DNA from: Peterkaempfera griseoplana
GTDB lineage: Bacteria; Actinomycetota; Actinomycetes; Streptomycetales; Streptomycetaceae
Length of the DNA stretch: 64,000 bases
Reading direction: 5' to 3'
NCBI RefSeq assembly: GCF_001418575.1
Contig: NZ_LIQR01000047.1
Coordinates: 1-64,000, forward strand
The notes below the pieces were generated by a model. That model was not told where the DNA came from. It searched no databases and saw nothing but the letters and a program-made list of their open reading frames with translations. The position numbers and the translations under genes are program-made. Below are positions 45,200 through 53,712 of the stretch, one piece after another. Within the stretch, counting starts at the first letter, position 1. Each line of letters opens with the position of its first letter.

Positions 45200-45343
45200 G
45201 GGGCAGCCGGTCGGTTGGGGCTGCTCGGCGTCCGCGCACCTGGCGGCCTCGGGCTGTGCGGCGGGGTCGATGAGGAAGGTGAACTCCTCGGCGGTGACAC
45301 TGGGTTCTTTCCGGCGGCTGTGGTTGCGCAGATTGAACGCCAC
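45200..45343 (-). pseudogene. ornithine carbamoyltransferase N-terminal remnant, in frame with aquaporin
   Basis: From GTG 45343 the frame reads MAFNLRNHSRRKEPSVTAEE then FTFLIDPAAQPEAARCADAE and QPQPTG. The usual OTC N-terminus begins MAFNLRNRxFLK and continues with a TPEE-L-L-DLAA-LK-A-EQP-L-G pattern, so the match is clear though degraded. The carbamoyl-phosphate site (S-T-R-T-R) is missing. GGAG lies 8 bp upstream of the GTG and a palindrome 20 bp upstream, as if the old promoter survived and now drives the aquaporin. Confidence 0.6.
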
Positions 45344-45363
45344 GGTGGGGGCTCCAGACTCAA

Positions 45364-45389
45364 GGTCAGGGCCGCGCGGGTCCCTGACC
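45364..45389. promoter_or_regulatory. 26-bp palindrome before the OTC/aquaporin frame
   Basis: GGTCAGGG (45364-45371) and CCCTGACC (45382-45389) are perfect arms around 10 bases. Read on the minus strand it contains CAGGGAC-N6-GGCCCTG, the same half-sites as the island's 18-bp dyads with 2 bp more spacing. It ends 20 bp upstream of GTG 45343. Confidence 0.6.
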
Positions 45390-45478
45390 GGACGGCGGCA
45401 GCGGGGCGCGGCTTGGGGGATCACCGAAACGTTGTCACCAGCCCAGGAAGCTGCGCGGCTTGCGAAGGTCCTCTGGCG

Positions 45479-45496
45479 TGGGGACCTTCGGCTCCT
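45479..45496. promoter_or_regulatory. degenerate copy of the 18-bp dyad
   Basis: TGGGGACCTTCGGCTCCT matches CAGGGACCTTCGGCCCTG at 13 of 18 positions. It lies between the aquaporin/OTC frame and the histidine-kinase gene, about 330 bp before the kinase. Confidence 0.4.
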
Positions 45497-45529
45497 TCTT
45501 CGCGACTGCCTGGCACCGGGATGGAGCCC

Positions 45530-45701
45530 CTCGGGTGCTGGAGGCAGCGACGTCGGTACCCACCGTCCCCTGCTGATCGAGATCTCCCGCCAGCCGGAGA
45601 CCGACCAGTTTCCGGTGTCCGCCTGGATGCCGCTGTGCGCGTTCGGCAGCACCCCAGCACTGATCGCCCACCTGACGCCCGACCGCGACAAGTACCGGTG
45701 A
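45530..45701 (+). other. short coding-like fragment, unrecognised
   Basis: A plus-strand frame ends LLIEISRQPETDQFPVSAWM, then PLCAFGSTPALIAHLTPDRD, KYR and a stop at 45701. It reads like the C-terminus of a real protein, but no start is clear and I do not recognise it. A decayed member of the stress island is possible. Confidence 0.25.
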
Positions 45702-45824
45702 CCGTCGGGGGTGAGGCCTCCCCCACCCACGGATCCAGCGATCAGCACACCTGCTCGACTCCCTTCAGGGCACCGTGGGGCATACTTCCAGCGCAGGAGA
45801 TCCAGTTCCCGTGGGAGGGGCAGC

Positions 45825-47558
45825 ATGGGCGGTCAGGACGGCAGCGATCCGCGGAGCCCGCACGCCGCGGCACCGCAGCTGCGCCTGGACGAACTGCTGG
45901 ACGAACTGCAGAAGCACGTCCAGCTGGTGCGCGGCACCCGCGACCGGGTGCAGACCCTGCTGGACGCGGTCCTTGCGATCGGCTCGGACCTGGATCTCGA
46001 CGTCGTCCTGCGCCGGATCGTGGCCTCAGCCGTCGACCTGGTCGACGCCCGTTACGGAGCGCTCGGCATCCTGGGCGAGGAGGACTCCATCCGGCAGTTC
46101 ATCACCGTCGGTATGGACGAGGAGACCATCGCCCGCATCGGCCACTACCCACAGGGCCACGGCATCCTCGGCCTGCTGATCCGCGAACCCGCCCCACTCC
46201 GGCTGGCCGACCTGACCCAGCACGCGGACTCCGTCGGCTTCCCGCCCGGACACCCCCCGATGCACACGTTCCTCGGCGCCCCCGTACGGATCCGCGACCA
46301 TGTCTTCGGCAACCTCTACCTGACCGACAAGCGCGACGGTCAGCAGTTCGACGCGGACGACGAAGCGGTGCTGCGCACCCTCGCCGCCGCGGCCGGCGTG
46401 GCCATCGACAACGCCCGGCTGTACCAGGACGCCCGGCGCCGCCAGCGGTGGCTCGCGGCCAGCGCCGACCTCAACAGCTCCCTGTTGTCCGGCACCGACC
46501 CTGGGCAGGTGTTGTACACCTTGGCCGAAACCGTCCGGGAGATGGCGGAGGCCGACCTCGTCACCCTCGCGGTGCCCGTCCACGGCACCAAGGACCTGGT
46601 GGTCGAGGCTGCCGCCGGCCCGCACGCCGACACCGTCCACGGCCTGGCCCTGCCCGCGGGCACGCTGGCGGCCAAGGTCTACCGCACCGGTGAGCCCGTC
46701 ACCAGCGACGGTCTGTCCGCCGACCCCCGCTCCGAAGGCGGCAGCGCCTCCCTGGTCGAGCTGGGCCCCGCCTTCTTCGTCCCCCTCGGCGCAGGCGACG
46801 CCATCCGCGGCGTACTCCAGGTCGCCCGCACCCCCGCCGGGCAGCCGTTCAGCGACACGATCCTGGAGGTCATCTCCGGCTTCGCCGGCCAGGCCGCCCT
46901 CGCCCTCCAGATCGCCGAACACCGCCGGGAGGCCGAGCAGGTGCTGGTCCTCAACGACCGCGACCGCATCGCCCGCGACCTGCACGACCTGGCCATCCAG
47001 CGACTCTTCGCCTCCGGTCTGAGCCTGCAGGCCACCCTCGGCCGGCTGGCCGACCGGCCGGAGACCGCCGAACGCATCCAGCGCGTCGTGGAGGACCTGG
47101 ACGAGACCATCAGAACCATTCGCTCCACCATCTACTCCCTGCACCAGCGCGACCGGGGCGAAGGCGCGGGGCTGCGCGCCCGCCTGCTCGCGGAGATCGA
47201 CCGCGCCACCGAGCCCCTGGGCTTCACCCCTGCCCTGCGGATGACCGGACTGCTCGACACCCTCGTCCCGCGCGACATGGCCGAGCACCTCCTGGCCGCG
47301 TTGCGCGAGGCCCTGTCCAACGCCGCCCGCCACGCCCACGCCACAGCGGTCGAAGTCGCCGCCGAGGTCGGTGCCACGGCGGTACGCCTGCGGGTGACCG
47401 ACAACGGCGGCGGCATCGACCCGGCCACCAGCCGACGCAGCGGTCTGGCCAACCTCCGCGCCCGTGCGGAGCAACTCGGCGGTACCTTCACCGTCGCACC
47501 CCGCGAGCCGGCCGGAACCGTCCTGGAGTGGTCCGCACCGTTGCCGACCGGAAACTGA
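45825..47558 (+). CDS. DevS/DosT-like GAF sensor histidine kinase
   Basis: A 577-residue cytosolic sensor kinase. GAF-A (about 47-200) contains SVGFPPGHPPMHTFLGAPV; His143 in G-H-P-P-M aligns with the haem-ligand histidine of mycobacterial DevS, so haem-based O2/NO/CO sensing is likely. GAF-B spans about 220-365. The HisKA_3 phospho-acceptor is His387 (DRIARDLHDLAIQRLF) and the ATPase has N499 (EALSNAARHA) and the G-box DNGGGI. The DevR-like regulator at 39336 is the natural partner though 6 kb away. ATG 45825 follows GGGAGGGG. Confidence 0.92.
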   Translation: MGGQDGSDPRSPHAAAPQLRLDELLDELQKHVQLVRGTRDRVQTLLDAVLAIGSDLDLDVVLRRIVASAVDLVDARYGALGILGEEDSIRQFITVGMDEETIARIGHYPQGHGILGLLIREPAPLRLADLTQHADSVGFPPGHPPMHTFLGAPVRIRDHVFGNLYLTDKRDGQQFDADDEAVLRTLAAAAGVAIDNARLYQDARRRQRWLAASADLNSSLLSGTDPGQVLYTLAETVREMAEADLVTLAVPVHGTKDLVVEAAAGPHADTVHGLALPAGTLAAKVYRTGEPVTSDGLSADPRSEGGSASLVELGPAFFVPLGAGDAIRGVLQVARTPAGQPFSDTILEVISGFAGQAALALQIAEHRREAEQVLVLNDRDRIARDLHDLAIQRLFASGLSLQATLGRLADRPETAERIQRVVEDLDETIRTIRSTIYSLHQRDRGEGAGLRARLLAEIDRATEPLGFTPALRMTGLLDTLVPRDMAEHLLAALREALSNAARHAHATAVEVAAEVGATAVRLRVTDNGGGIDPATSRRSGLANLRARAEQLGGTFTVAPREPAGTVLEWSAPLPTGN

Positions 47559-47893
47559 CCGCAGCACGCGGCCCACCCGATGCGGTTCCGCTCGACGAGT
47601 GCACCGGAGTAGGTGCCGGCACGCGACGTCCCGGGAGGCGGACCTCGGGGACCGACGAAGAACCGCGGCATCCCATGCACGGGCAGCGCGGGTCCTCTTC
47701 CACCACGTGATCGGGCAGCTCCGGCAGTGCCTCCACGGCGGCGAGCTGTTCGACCAGCGCAGCCGGAACCCGTACACCACCTCTGCCCGGCGCCACGGCG
47801 CGCGTGGTCCGCCTCCCGGCACTGGATCAGCACATCCCGCGCAGCCGCCGGTGAGGCACAGCCGACGGTACCGTCTTCGGCCCAGCCCGGACA
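47559..47893. other. no recognisable gene
   Basis: Between the histidine-kinase stop and the end of the convergent oxidase-fold gene. Minus-strand frames look faintly protein-like (VRVPAALVEQLAAVEALPEL) but break quickly. No repeat or hairpin stands out. Confidence 0.4.
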
Positions 47894-48388
47894 TCAGCCG
47901 ATCCGGTACCCCGTGACCAGGTCCGCGCTGATCCGCACCACGTGCTCCATCTCCCGGCCGATCCACGCGGGCAGCGCCTCGCGGTAGCGGCGCTGCTCGG
48001 CAGGATCGGTCACCAGGGTGGCAACACCGGTGACGACGACGCTCCAGCCGCGCCGCCGCACCGGATCGAGCATGTCCGCCTCGTACGCCACCACGGCACC
48101 GTCCTGGGCCGGCCCCAGGAGCGCAGCCCCGCGATGCGTACGGATGACCACGTGCTCGCCGTCGACGAGGTGGTTGACCGGCCGGATGGCAGGCAGGGCA
48201 TGGTGGCTGAAGACGACTCGCCCGTAGGAGGCGCTGCCCAGCAGGCTCAACGCCTCGTCACGGGACAACTCCTCCCCGCGCGCCGATCCTTCATCCATGC
48301 CCCGGGCACGACTCATGCCCCGCTGCGTGTGTGACAGGCGGCTGGGTCCGGAACGCCCGGATTCGGTCAGGTCAGACTGGTTGGGCAT
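47894..48388 (-). CDS. pyridoxamine 5'-phosphate oxidase-fold family protein
   Basis: A protein of about 164 residues with the flavin-binding split-barrel fold. LSRDEALSLLGSASYGRVVF then HHALPAIRPVNHLVDGEHVV and AVVAYEADMLDPVRRRGWSV are the conserved strands of actinobacterial FMN/F420-binding stress proteins. GTV-like CGRVVF and ExD are present; true PNP oxidase activity is unlikely. ATG 48388 is used; internal ATGs 25-30 residues in are alternatives. The 18-bp dyad lies 36 bp upstream. Confidence 0.82.
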   Translation of the reverse strand: MPNQSDLTESGRSGPSRLSHTQRGMSRARGMDEGSARGEELSRDEALSLLGSASYGRVVFSHHALPAIRPVNHLVDGEHVVIRTHRGAALLGPAQDGAVVAYEADMLDPVRRRGWSVVVTGVATLVTDPAEQRRYREALPAWIGREMEHVVRISADLVTGYRIG

Positions 48389-48423
48389 AGGACCAGTGAA
48401 CTCACATGAGTCACACGGTCCGG

Positions 48424-48441
48424 AAGGGCTGAAGGTCCCTG
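48424..48441. promoter_or_regulatory. 18-bp dyad before the oxidase-fold gene
   Basis: On the minus strand this reads CAGGGACCTTCAGCCCTT, 15 or 16 bases identical to the USP and flavohemoprotein copies outside the spacer. It lies 36 bp upstream of ATG 48388, a position fitting activator binding near a -35 region. Confidence 0.6.
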
Positions 48442-48577
48442 ATCGCAGCCGGATGCCCGGGACCGGCGCAGTCCACCGGTCGGCTTCCCGGCTATGCCGT
48501 CGCATCTGCAACGGCCAGTCGGACGGGACGTTCGGAGACCGTTCCTGACTGCGCCTCGGGTCCCCCGACCCGGTCGG

Positions 48578-48595
48578 CAGGGACCTTCGGCCTTG
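48578..48595. promoter_or_regulatory. 18-bp dyad before the flavohemoprotein gene
   Basis: CAGGGACCTTCGGCCTTG lies 117 bp upstream of the flavohemoprotein ATG. It is almost identical to the element at 48424 on the other strand and to the one before the USP gene. Confidence 0.6.
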
Positions 48596-48711
48596 ACTCG
48601 GGCAAGTTCCCGCTTGGCGCCGTCCAAGGGGGATCGGCATCTGATAGACCGGTCTCGGCCTTCAGAACCGTGGCCACTCCCCCATCTCCTCTTCGCTTCC
48701 CAGGAGTTCGC

Positions 48712-49914
48712 ATGCTCTCGTCCGAATCGGCTGCTGTGATCCGCGCCACCCTCCCGGCGGTGGGTGCCGCCCTCGACGACATCACTACGCGCTTCTACGC
48801 GACGATGTTCGCCGACCGGCCGGATCTGCTGGACGGGATGTTCAACCGCGGCAACCAGGCCAGCGGCGCGCAGCGGCAGGCCCTGGCCGGCTCCGTCGCT
48901 GCCTTCGCCGGCGCCCTGCTCGCCGACCCCGACAGCTCCCCCCAGGCGCTGCTGGACCGCATCGCGCACAAGCACGCCTCGGTGGGCGTGACCGAGGACC
49001 AGTACACGATCGTTCACAAGTACCTCTTCGCCGCAATCGCCGAGGTGCTCGGAGACGCCGTCACCCCGCAGGTCGCAGCCGCCTGGGACGAGGCGTACTG
49101 GCTCATGGCCGGCGCGCTCATCGCCCGCGAGGCCCGTCTGTACCAGGCAAGCGAAGTGGAGCCCGGCAACACCTGGCGGCAGTGGACCGTCGTCGAACGC
49201 CGCCAGGAGACCCCGGACACTGTCTCGTTCCTGCTGCGCCCCGCCGACGGCGCACCCGCACCGCGGGCCCGCGCCGGCCAGTACGTGAGCGTGCGCGTGC
49301 GCATGGCCGATGGCGTGCACCAACTGCGCCAGTACAGCCTGTCCTCCGCGCCGGGCGCAGACCTGCGCCGCATCACGGTCAAGCGGGTCCTCGGCGACGG
49401 AACCCCGGACGGGGAGGTTTCGGCCCTGCTGCAGGACACGGTCCAGCAGGGCGACAAGCTGGCCCTGTCGGCTCCGTTCGGCGATGTGGTCCTCGACGCC
49501 GGCGCCCACCCGCTGCTGCTGGTCTCGGCCGGGATCGGCTGCACCCCGATGGTGGGCATGCTGGAGCACCTGGCGGCCACCGGCTCCGACCGACCCGTCC
49601 TGGTGCTGCATGCCGACCGTTCACCCGCCGACCACGCACTGCGCGATCGCACCCGTGAGCTGCTCCAGCAGCTGCCCACCGCCCGTGCGGTCTTCTGGTA
49701 CGAGCGCCCCGGCGGCAAGGAACCGGATGCCAGGGCAGGCGTGATGGAGCTGGCCGAGGTGGACGTGCCGGCGGCTGCCCAGGTGTTCCTGTGCGGGCCG
49801 CTGCCCTTCATGCGGGCCGTCCGCGGCGAGTTGCTGCGCGCAGGCATACCCGCTCGCCGCATTCAGTACGAGGTCTTCGGCCCCGACCTGTGGCTGGCGG
49901 ACACTACGGCCTGA
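48712..49914 (+). CDS. hmp: flavohemoprotein (nitric oxide dioxygenase)
   Basis: A 400-residue cytosolic enzyme that oxidises NO to nitrate using NAD(P)H and O2. The globin domain (about 1-140) has FYATMFADRPDLLDGMFNRG then NQASGAQRQALA and the proximal histidine in AHKHASVGV. The FAD domain (about 150-255) has RQYSLSS and the NAD domain (to 400) has VSAGIGCTPMVGML and the final EVFGPDLW. ATG 48712 follows CAGGAG. It is divergent from the oxidase-fold gene, and both have the island's dyad, so NO/hypoxia control is likely. Confidence 0.93.
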   Translation: MLSSESAAVIRATLPAVGAALDDITTRFYATMFADRPDLLDGMFNRGNQASGAQRQALAGSVAAFAGALLADPDSSPQALLDRIAHKHASVGVTEDQYTIVHKYLFAAIAEVLGDAVTPQVAAAWDEAYWLMAGALIAREARLYQASEVEPGNTWRQWTVVERRQETPDTVSFLLRPADGAPAPRARAGQYVSVRVRMADGVHQLRQYSLSSAPGADLRRITVKRVLGDGTPDGEVSALLQDTVQQGDKLALSAPFGDVVLDAGAHPLLLVSAGIGCTPMVGMLEHLAATGSDRPVLVLHADRSPADHALRDRTRELLQQLPTARAVFWYERPGGKEPDARAGVMELAEVDVPAAAQVFLCGPLPFMRAVRGELLRAGIPARRIQYEVFGPDLWLADTTA

Positions 49915-50099
49915 GCCCGTTCCTCGGCGGCCGTCGTACCCGACCCGCGCCGGTCCCGCGGCCTCGCTCCCGGTGAAGCCAGGAGGTTCTGGGGCAACCC
50001 GGGAACAGGGTCCGCAGTCCTCCTTGGAGTTGATGACGACACCGACCTCGCCCAGCTCGCCGTGGGCCGGCGAACTGGCGGAGTCGTCGCCCACGGCGT

Positions 50100-50366
50100 G
50101 GGCAGGTCGAAGCCACCGGCCTGAATCACGTCGTCGTAGGCGGGCTCGTCGCCCTTCTCCGACCCGCTGGCGAAGGCTTGTGCGGTGCACACGATCGCCG
50201 CTGGATCGGCCTGGTGGACCTCGTCCCAGTCCAGGGCGGGGCGGCGCCGCGATCCGGGCCGCAGGTTCACGACGATCACATCGCACGTGGCGACGAGCTC
50301 CGCCCACCACTCGCGGTCCGCCGTTTCGCTGCCGTCGAGCACGGCACTGCGCTTGTTACGTCCCAC
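50100..50366 (-). pseudogene. CaiB/BaiF-type CoA-transferase fragment
   Basis: The frame reads NKRSAVLDGSETADREWWAE, LVATCDVIVVNLRPGSRRRP, ALDWDEVHQADPAAIVCTAQ and PAYDDVIQAGGFDL. This follows family III CoA-transferases (K-R-S-V-x-L-D, V-x-V-x-N-x-R-P-G, P-A-Y-D-x-V-I-Q-A). Sequence on both sides is lost or frameshifted, so it is a fragment. Confidence 0.65.
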
Positions 50367-50477
50367 TTCAGAGTGACAGCCCGCTCAGCCCGGCGCCGAC
50401 CACGTCGATCACCAGATCCCTCATTGACCACGTGGTATTTCGGGCCGGTGGGCTTCCCGCTCCCCGGGGGTACGGGT

Positions 50478-51356
50478 TCAGCGGCGCAGGGAGGTCTCCT
50501 GCTCCAGGCGTGACAACTTCTCGGGGTTGCGGACGAAGTACAGCCCGGTGATCAGGCCGTCCTCGGTCCGCGCCACCAGGACGCCCTCGACCTGGCCGCC
50601 CATCCGCATGATCAGTGCCGGGTGGCCATTGATCTGCGCCGACTGCACCGCTGCGGTGCCCACGATCCTGCCCAGCCCCGCCGTCAACAGGGCTGCGACC
50701 AGATCGGCGCCGACGACGGGTTCCAGCGCGGCCTGGACGACTCCGCCTCCATCGCTCAGGAAGACGACGTCCGGGGCGAGTTGATCGAGCAGTCTCTGCA
50801 GGTCGCCGGTTTCGACTGCGCGTCGGAACGCCAGCAGAGCTGCGCGGTTCTCGGCCTGGGAAACAGCCGTGCGTGGGCGCCGCGCAGCGACGTGGTTGCG
50901 GGCCCGGTGTGCGATCTGCCGGACCGTGACCGGGGTCTTGTCGACGGCCTCGGCGATCTCGTCGTAGTCCAGGCCGAACACCTCCCGCAGCACGAACACC
51001 GCGCGCTCGGTGGGCGTCAACGCCTCCATCACCAACAGCATCGCCATCGAGACGCACTCGGCCAGTTCGATGTCCTCGGCCACATCGGGCGCGGTGAGCA
51101 GTGGCTCGGGCAGCCAGGGGCCGACGTAGGTCTCCTTGCGTCGACGAAGCGATCGCAGCCTCATCAGCGCCTGCCGGGTGGTGACTCGGATCAGATACGC
51201 GCGCGGTTCGCGCACGACGCCTTGATCGACATCCATCCACCGCATCCAGGTCTCCTGCAGGACGTCCTCGGCGTCAGCGGCCGAGCCGAGCATCTCGTAG
51301 GCGACGGTGAACAAGAGGTTCCGGTGCGCGACGAAGGTCTCGGTGGCGTGATCCAC
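50478..51356 (-). CDS. ECF41-type RNA polymerase sigma factor (SigJ family)
   Basis: A 292-residue sigma factor. Region 2 (VAYEMLGSAADAEDVLQETW, then MRWMDVDQG) and region 4 (LTPTERAVFVLREVFGLDYD, EIAEAVDKTPVTVRQIAHRA) are followed by a SnoaL-like C-terminal domain (from about 175) that replaces a separate anti-sigma factor in this class. GTG 51356 is chosen because GGAGG lies 7 bp upstream; ATG 51416 is an alternative. The divergent gene encodes the usual carboxymuconolactone-decarboxylase-like partner. Confidence 0.9.
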   Translation of the reverse strand: MDHATETFVAHRNLLFTVAYEMLGSAADAEDVLQETWMRWMDVDQGVVREPRAYLIRVTTRQALMRLRSLRRRKETYVGPWLPEPLLTAPDVAEDIELAECVSMAMLLVMEALTPTERAVFVLREVFGLDYDEIAEAVDKTPVTVRQIAHRARNHVAARRPRTAVSQAENRAALLAFRRAVETGDLQRLLDQLAPDVVFLSDGGGVVQAALEPVVGADLVAALLTAGLGRIVGTAAVQSAQINGHPALIMRMGGQVEGVLVARTEDGLITGLYFVRNPEKLSRLEQETSLRR

Positions 51357-51480
51357 CCGGTTGCCTCCGGTGGTCGGTTCGGTCGGCGGCATGGACCCGT
51401 CACTGCGCCCGCTCATCACTGGCTCCCACCCGTTCTTGATCTTCCGCGTGCCGCACACAGGATGCCGGTCCCGCTGCCTT

Positions 51481-51529
51481 CGTGACATTCGATTTCAGTG
51501 ACATAGGTCACACAATCGTCGGTGTCACG
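51481..51529. promoter_or_regulatory. TGTCAC elements between ECF41 genes
   Basis: TGTCACG occurs on the plus strand at 51523-51529. On the minus strand TGTCACG is at 51481-51487 and TGTCACT at 51497-51503. ECF41 promoters are known for a TGTCACA-like -35 box. Suitable -10 (CGTC) spacing is not clear, so this is tentative. Confidence 0.35.
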
Positions 51530-51593
51530 CCGCTCGGGCCACCGGCATCTCCTGTTCGACCTCCGCCTCACCACGACGAACAAGGAGCACACC

Positions 51594-52076
51594 ATGACCG
51601 CTCGTTTGAGCCTGTTCGGCAACCCGGACGCGCCGGCGGCCAAGGCCGCCGGCCACTTCGGCACCGCGAGCAAGACGATCCTCCAGGACTCGACTCTGCC
51701 CGCTGCGCTCCAGAAGCTGGTGCTGCTGCGGGCCAGCCAGATCAACGGCGACGGCTACGCAACCGACGTGTGGAGTAAGAACGCCGCCGCCGCTGGAGAG
51801 AGCGCCACCCGCCTCAGCCTGGTCGCCGCCTGGCGCGAGTCCACGGTGTTCACCGACACCGAACGCGCTGCCCTGCAACTCACCGAGCAGGGCACCCGCA
51901 TCGCCGACGCGGCCGGCGGCGTCAGCGACGAGGCCTGGACGGACGCCACCAAGCACTACACGCACGACCAGCTGGCCGATCTGGTGATGCTCATCGCCCT
52001 GATCAACGCAACCAACCGCATGAGCGTCATCGTCCGGCAGCCCGGCGGCGACTACGAGCCCGGCCGCCTCGGCTAG
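51594..52076 (+). CDS. AhpD-like / carboxymuconolactone decarboxylase family protein without CxxC
   Basis: A 160-residue all-helical protein of the CMD/AhpD fold, the usual partner of ECF41 sigma factors. ALQKLVLLRASQINGDGYAT, DVWSKNAAAAGESATRLSLV and WRESTVFTDTERAALQLTEQ match the family throughout. The position of the catalytic C-x-x-C...H reads Asp-Gly-Tyr-Ala...Trp, so the thiol peroxidase residues are all lost. ATG 51594 follows AAGGAG. It is predicted to be transcribed by the divergent sigma factor. Confidence 0.87.
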   Translation: MTARLSLFGNPDAPAAKAAGHFGTASKTILQDSTLPAALQKLVLLRASQINGDGYATDVWSKNAAAAGESATRLSLVAAWRESTVFTDTERAALQLTEQGTRIADAAGGVSDEAWTDATKHYTHDQLADLVMLIALINATNRMSVIVRQPGGDYEPGRLG

Positions 52077-52279
52077 GGCTGTGACCGCGATGGTTCACCG
52101 GGTGTGTGCTCGCTTCCGGAGACCCGAGGCGGCAGCTCCAACGACTGATCGCGGCGGTTGGGGGGAGTCAGCGGCGGCTCGGCGGATGAAGCGAGGACGG
52201 ACGGGAGTTGGGTGTGGTGGCAGGCCGGACACGGCAACGGTCCTGCCATCAGCGGACCGTCACGGAAAGGCCTCCTCCC

Positions 52280-53167
52280 ATGCCTCTTTTGCGTCTCGGT
52301 GTCTCCGTTCAGCCGCGCTGGCCGATCGACGACGGAACCTCTGTGCTTCGTGCGGCGGGGCATGCCGAAGACCTGGGCTTCGACCATGTAGCGGTCGGGA
52401 ACCGCCTCCTGGACAGCGGGTTCGGTCTCGACACCGACCCCCTCGTCCTGCTGTCGGCCATCGCCGGCGCAACGACGCGCCTGCGGCTGCTGACATCGGT
52501 GCTCGTCGCGCCCTACTATCCGGCTCTGGTGCTCGCGAACCAGGTGGCCACCCTGGATGTCGTGTCCGCAGGCCGGCTGATCCTCGGCATCGGCGTCGGC
52601 TGGAACCCGGACGAGTTCGATGCCGTTGGCGTACCCCTTCGCGAACGCGGCGCACGCACCGACGATCACCTCGGTGCCGTCAAGGCCTTATGGGCACGGC
52701 GGCCCGCTGACTTCGACGGGCCGTTCACACGACTGCGCGCGGCACACCTGGGGGTGCCTCCAGTCACTCCTGGCGGCCCGCCCGTGTGGGTCGGAGGCCA
52801 TAGTGATGCCGCCCTGCGTCGTGCACTGCGGTTCGGCGACGGCTGGTATGGCACCGGCGTCGACGCCGCCGGAGTCGCTGAGGTGCGACGCCGCCTGCGC
52901 GAGCTCGCTGCCGACACGCAGGATGCCGACCGTCTGACATTCGCTTCGGCCGCATTCCTCACTCCTCCCGGGATTCCCGCGGTCGTCCCGGCTCCGGGAC
53001 AACCGCTCGGCGGCGCTTCGCCCACCGCAACGAGCGTGGCCGACGCCCTCGGACGGCTCGCTGAGGCGGGGCTCACCGTCTGCACCCTCTGGCTGCCCGT
53101 TGCCGCTGAACACCTCGAAATGGCGATGGAGTGGATCGCGGCCGAGGTGATGTCGCAGCTCCGATGA
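52280..53167 (+). CDS. LLM class F420-dependent oxidoreductase
   Basis: A 295-residue luciferase-like TIM-barrel oxidoreductase. LRLGVSVQP opens strand 1; [57 protein letters not shown] and the [20 protein letters not shown] segment are the standard F420-binding landmarks. The substrate is unknown. ATG 52280 lies 11 bp after GGAAAGG. It stands alone on the plus strand between the ECF41 pair and an integrase remnant. Confidence 0.88.
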   Translation: MPLLRLGVSVQPRWPIDDGTSVLRAAGHAEDLGFDHVAVGNRLLDSGFGLDTDPLVLLSAIAGATTRLRLLTSVLVAPYYPALVLANQVATLDVVSAGRLILGIGVGWNPDEFDAVGVPLRERGARTDDHLGAVKALWARRPADFDGPFTRLRAAHLGVPPVTPGGPPVWVGGHSDAALRRALRFGDGWYGTGVDAAGVAEVRRRLRELAADTQDADRLTFASAAFLTPPGIPAVVPAPGQPLGGASPTATSVADALGRLAEAGLTVCTLWLPVAAEHLEMAMEWIAAEVMSQLR

Positions 53168-53389
53168 TGCCTGACTCGGAGGTTTCGCGGGTTCGGCCAC
53201 TCCGCGGCAGCGAGAGGGCGTCCGCCCCAGCGGATGCCCCCCTCTGGGCAGCCTGGGCGGACCCTTTGAGAACCCGGAAATCTGTGCTTCCTACAATCCA
53301 TCCGCGCCGAGGTCCGCGCCCTCGAGGGCAACATGGCTGCGCTCACCAACCCGATCCCCCTGACCCGGGCGTAGGACGCGCCGAACAGC

Positions 53390-53575
53390 TCACCGGCCGC
53401 TGCCGCCGGGAGCGAGCAGGCTGGTGACCTGGGAGATCGCCGCTGCCGAGGGTTTGAGTGGCGGCGGACGTCCTCCGGCTTCGTGTGCCAGGACTTGGCC
53501 GTCAGCATCAGCTCGGAGGCGCCCCGCTCGCCGAGGTGAGTCAGACCGGAGTGCCGGTACTCGTGCAACCTGACA
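53390..53575 (-). pseudogene. tyrosine integrase, C-terminal fragment
   Basis: One frame reads [20 protein letters not shown] then [17 protein letters not shown]. After a frameshift the next reads [18 protein letters not shown] and stops at 53390. H-x-x-R-H-S is box II of tyrosine recombinases and the tail is typical of streptomycete integrases. The catalytic Tyr position (normally in V-R-R-Y) is His here. It is a decayed mobile-element gene. Confidence 0.7.
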
Positions 53576-53641
53576 CACCGACCGCTGCGCCCCCGAGCCC
53601 GGGCGGCTCGGGGACGCAGCGGGTCTTCCGGCATGCGACGG

Positions 53642-53664
53642 GCCCCGCCCAGGAGGGGCGGGGC
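53642..53664 (-). terminator. terminator of the secreted-protein gene
   Basis: A 9-bp stem, GCCCCGCCC (53642-53650) with GGGCGGGGC (53656-53664), and a 5-base loop, 49 bp past the stop of the minus-strand gene. Confidence 0.7.
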
Positions 53665-53712
53665 TCCGTCACGTCGCTGCAGTCACCGCGGCAGGCAGCG
53701 GCCTCAGGTGAG

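Noticed and set aside
44056-45700. A very long plus-strand frame covering the aquaporin gene
   Set aside because: It is antisense to clear NPA-motif helices and crosses the GACCC repeat; it is compositional.
46026-47966. A 646-residue open frame on the minus strand
   Set aside because: Antisense to the histidine-kinase gene, which has all expected motifs; this frame has none.
48523-48540. CGGGACGTTCGGAGAC as a sixth dyad copy
   Set aside because: Only the left half resembles the consensus; too weak to list.
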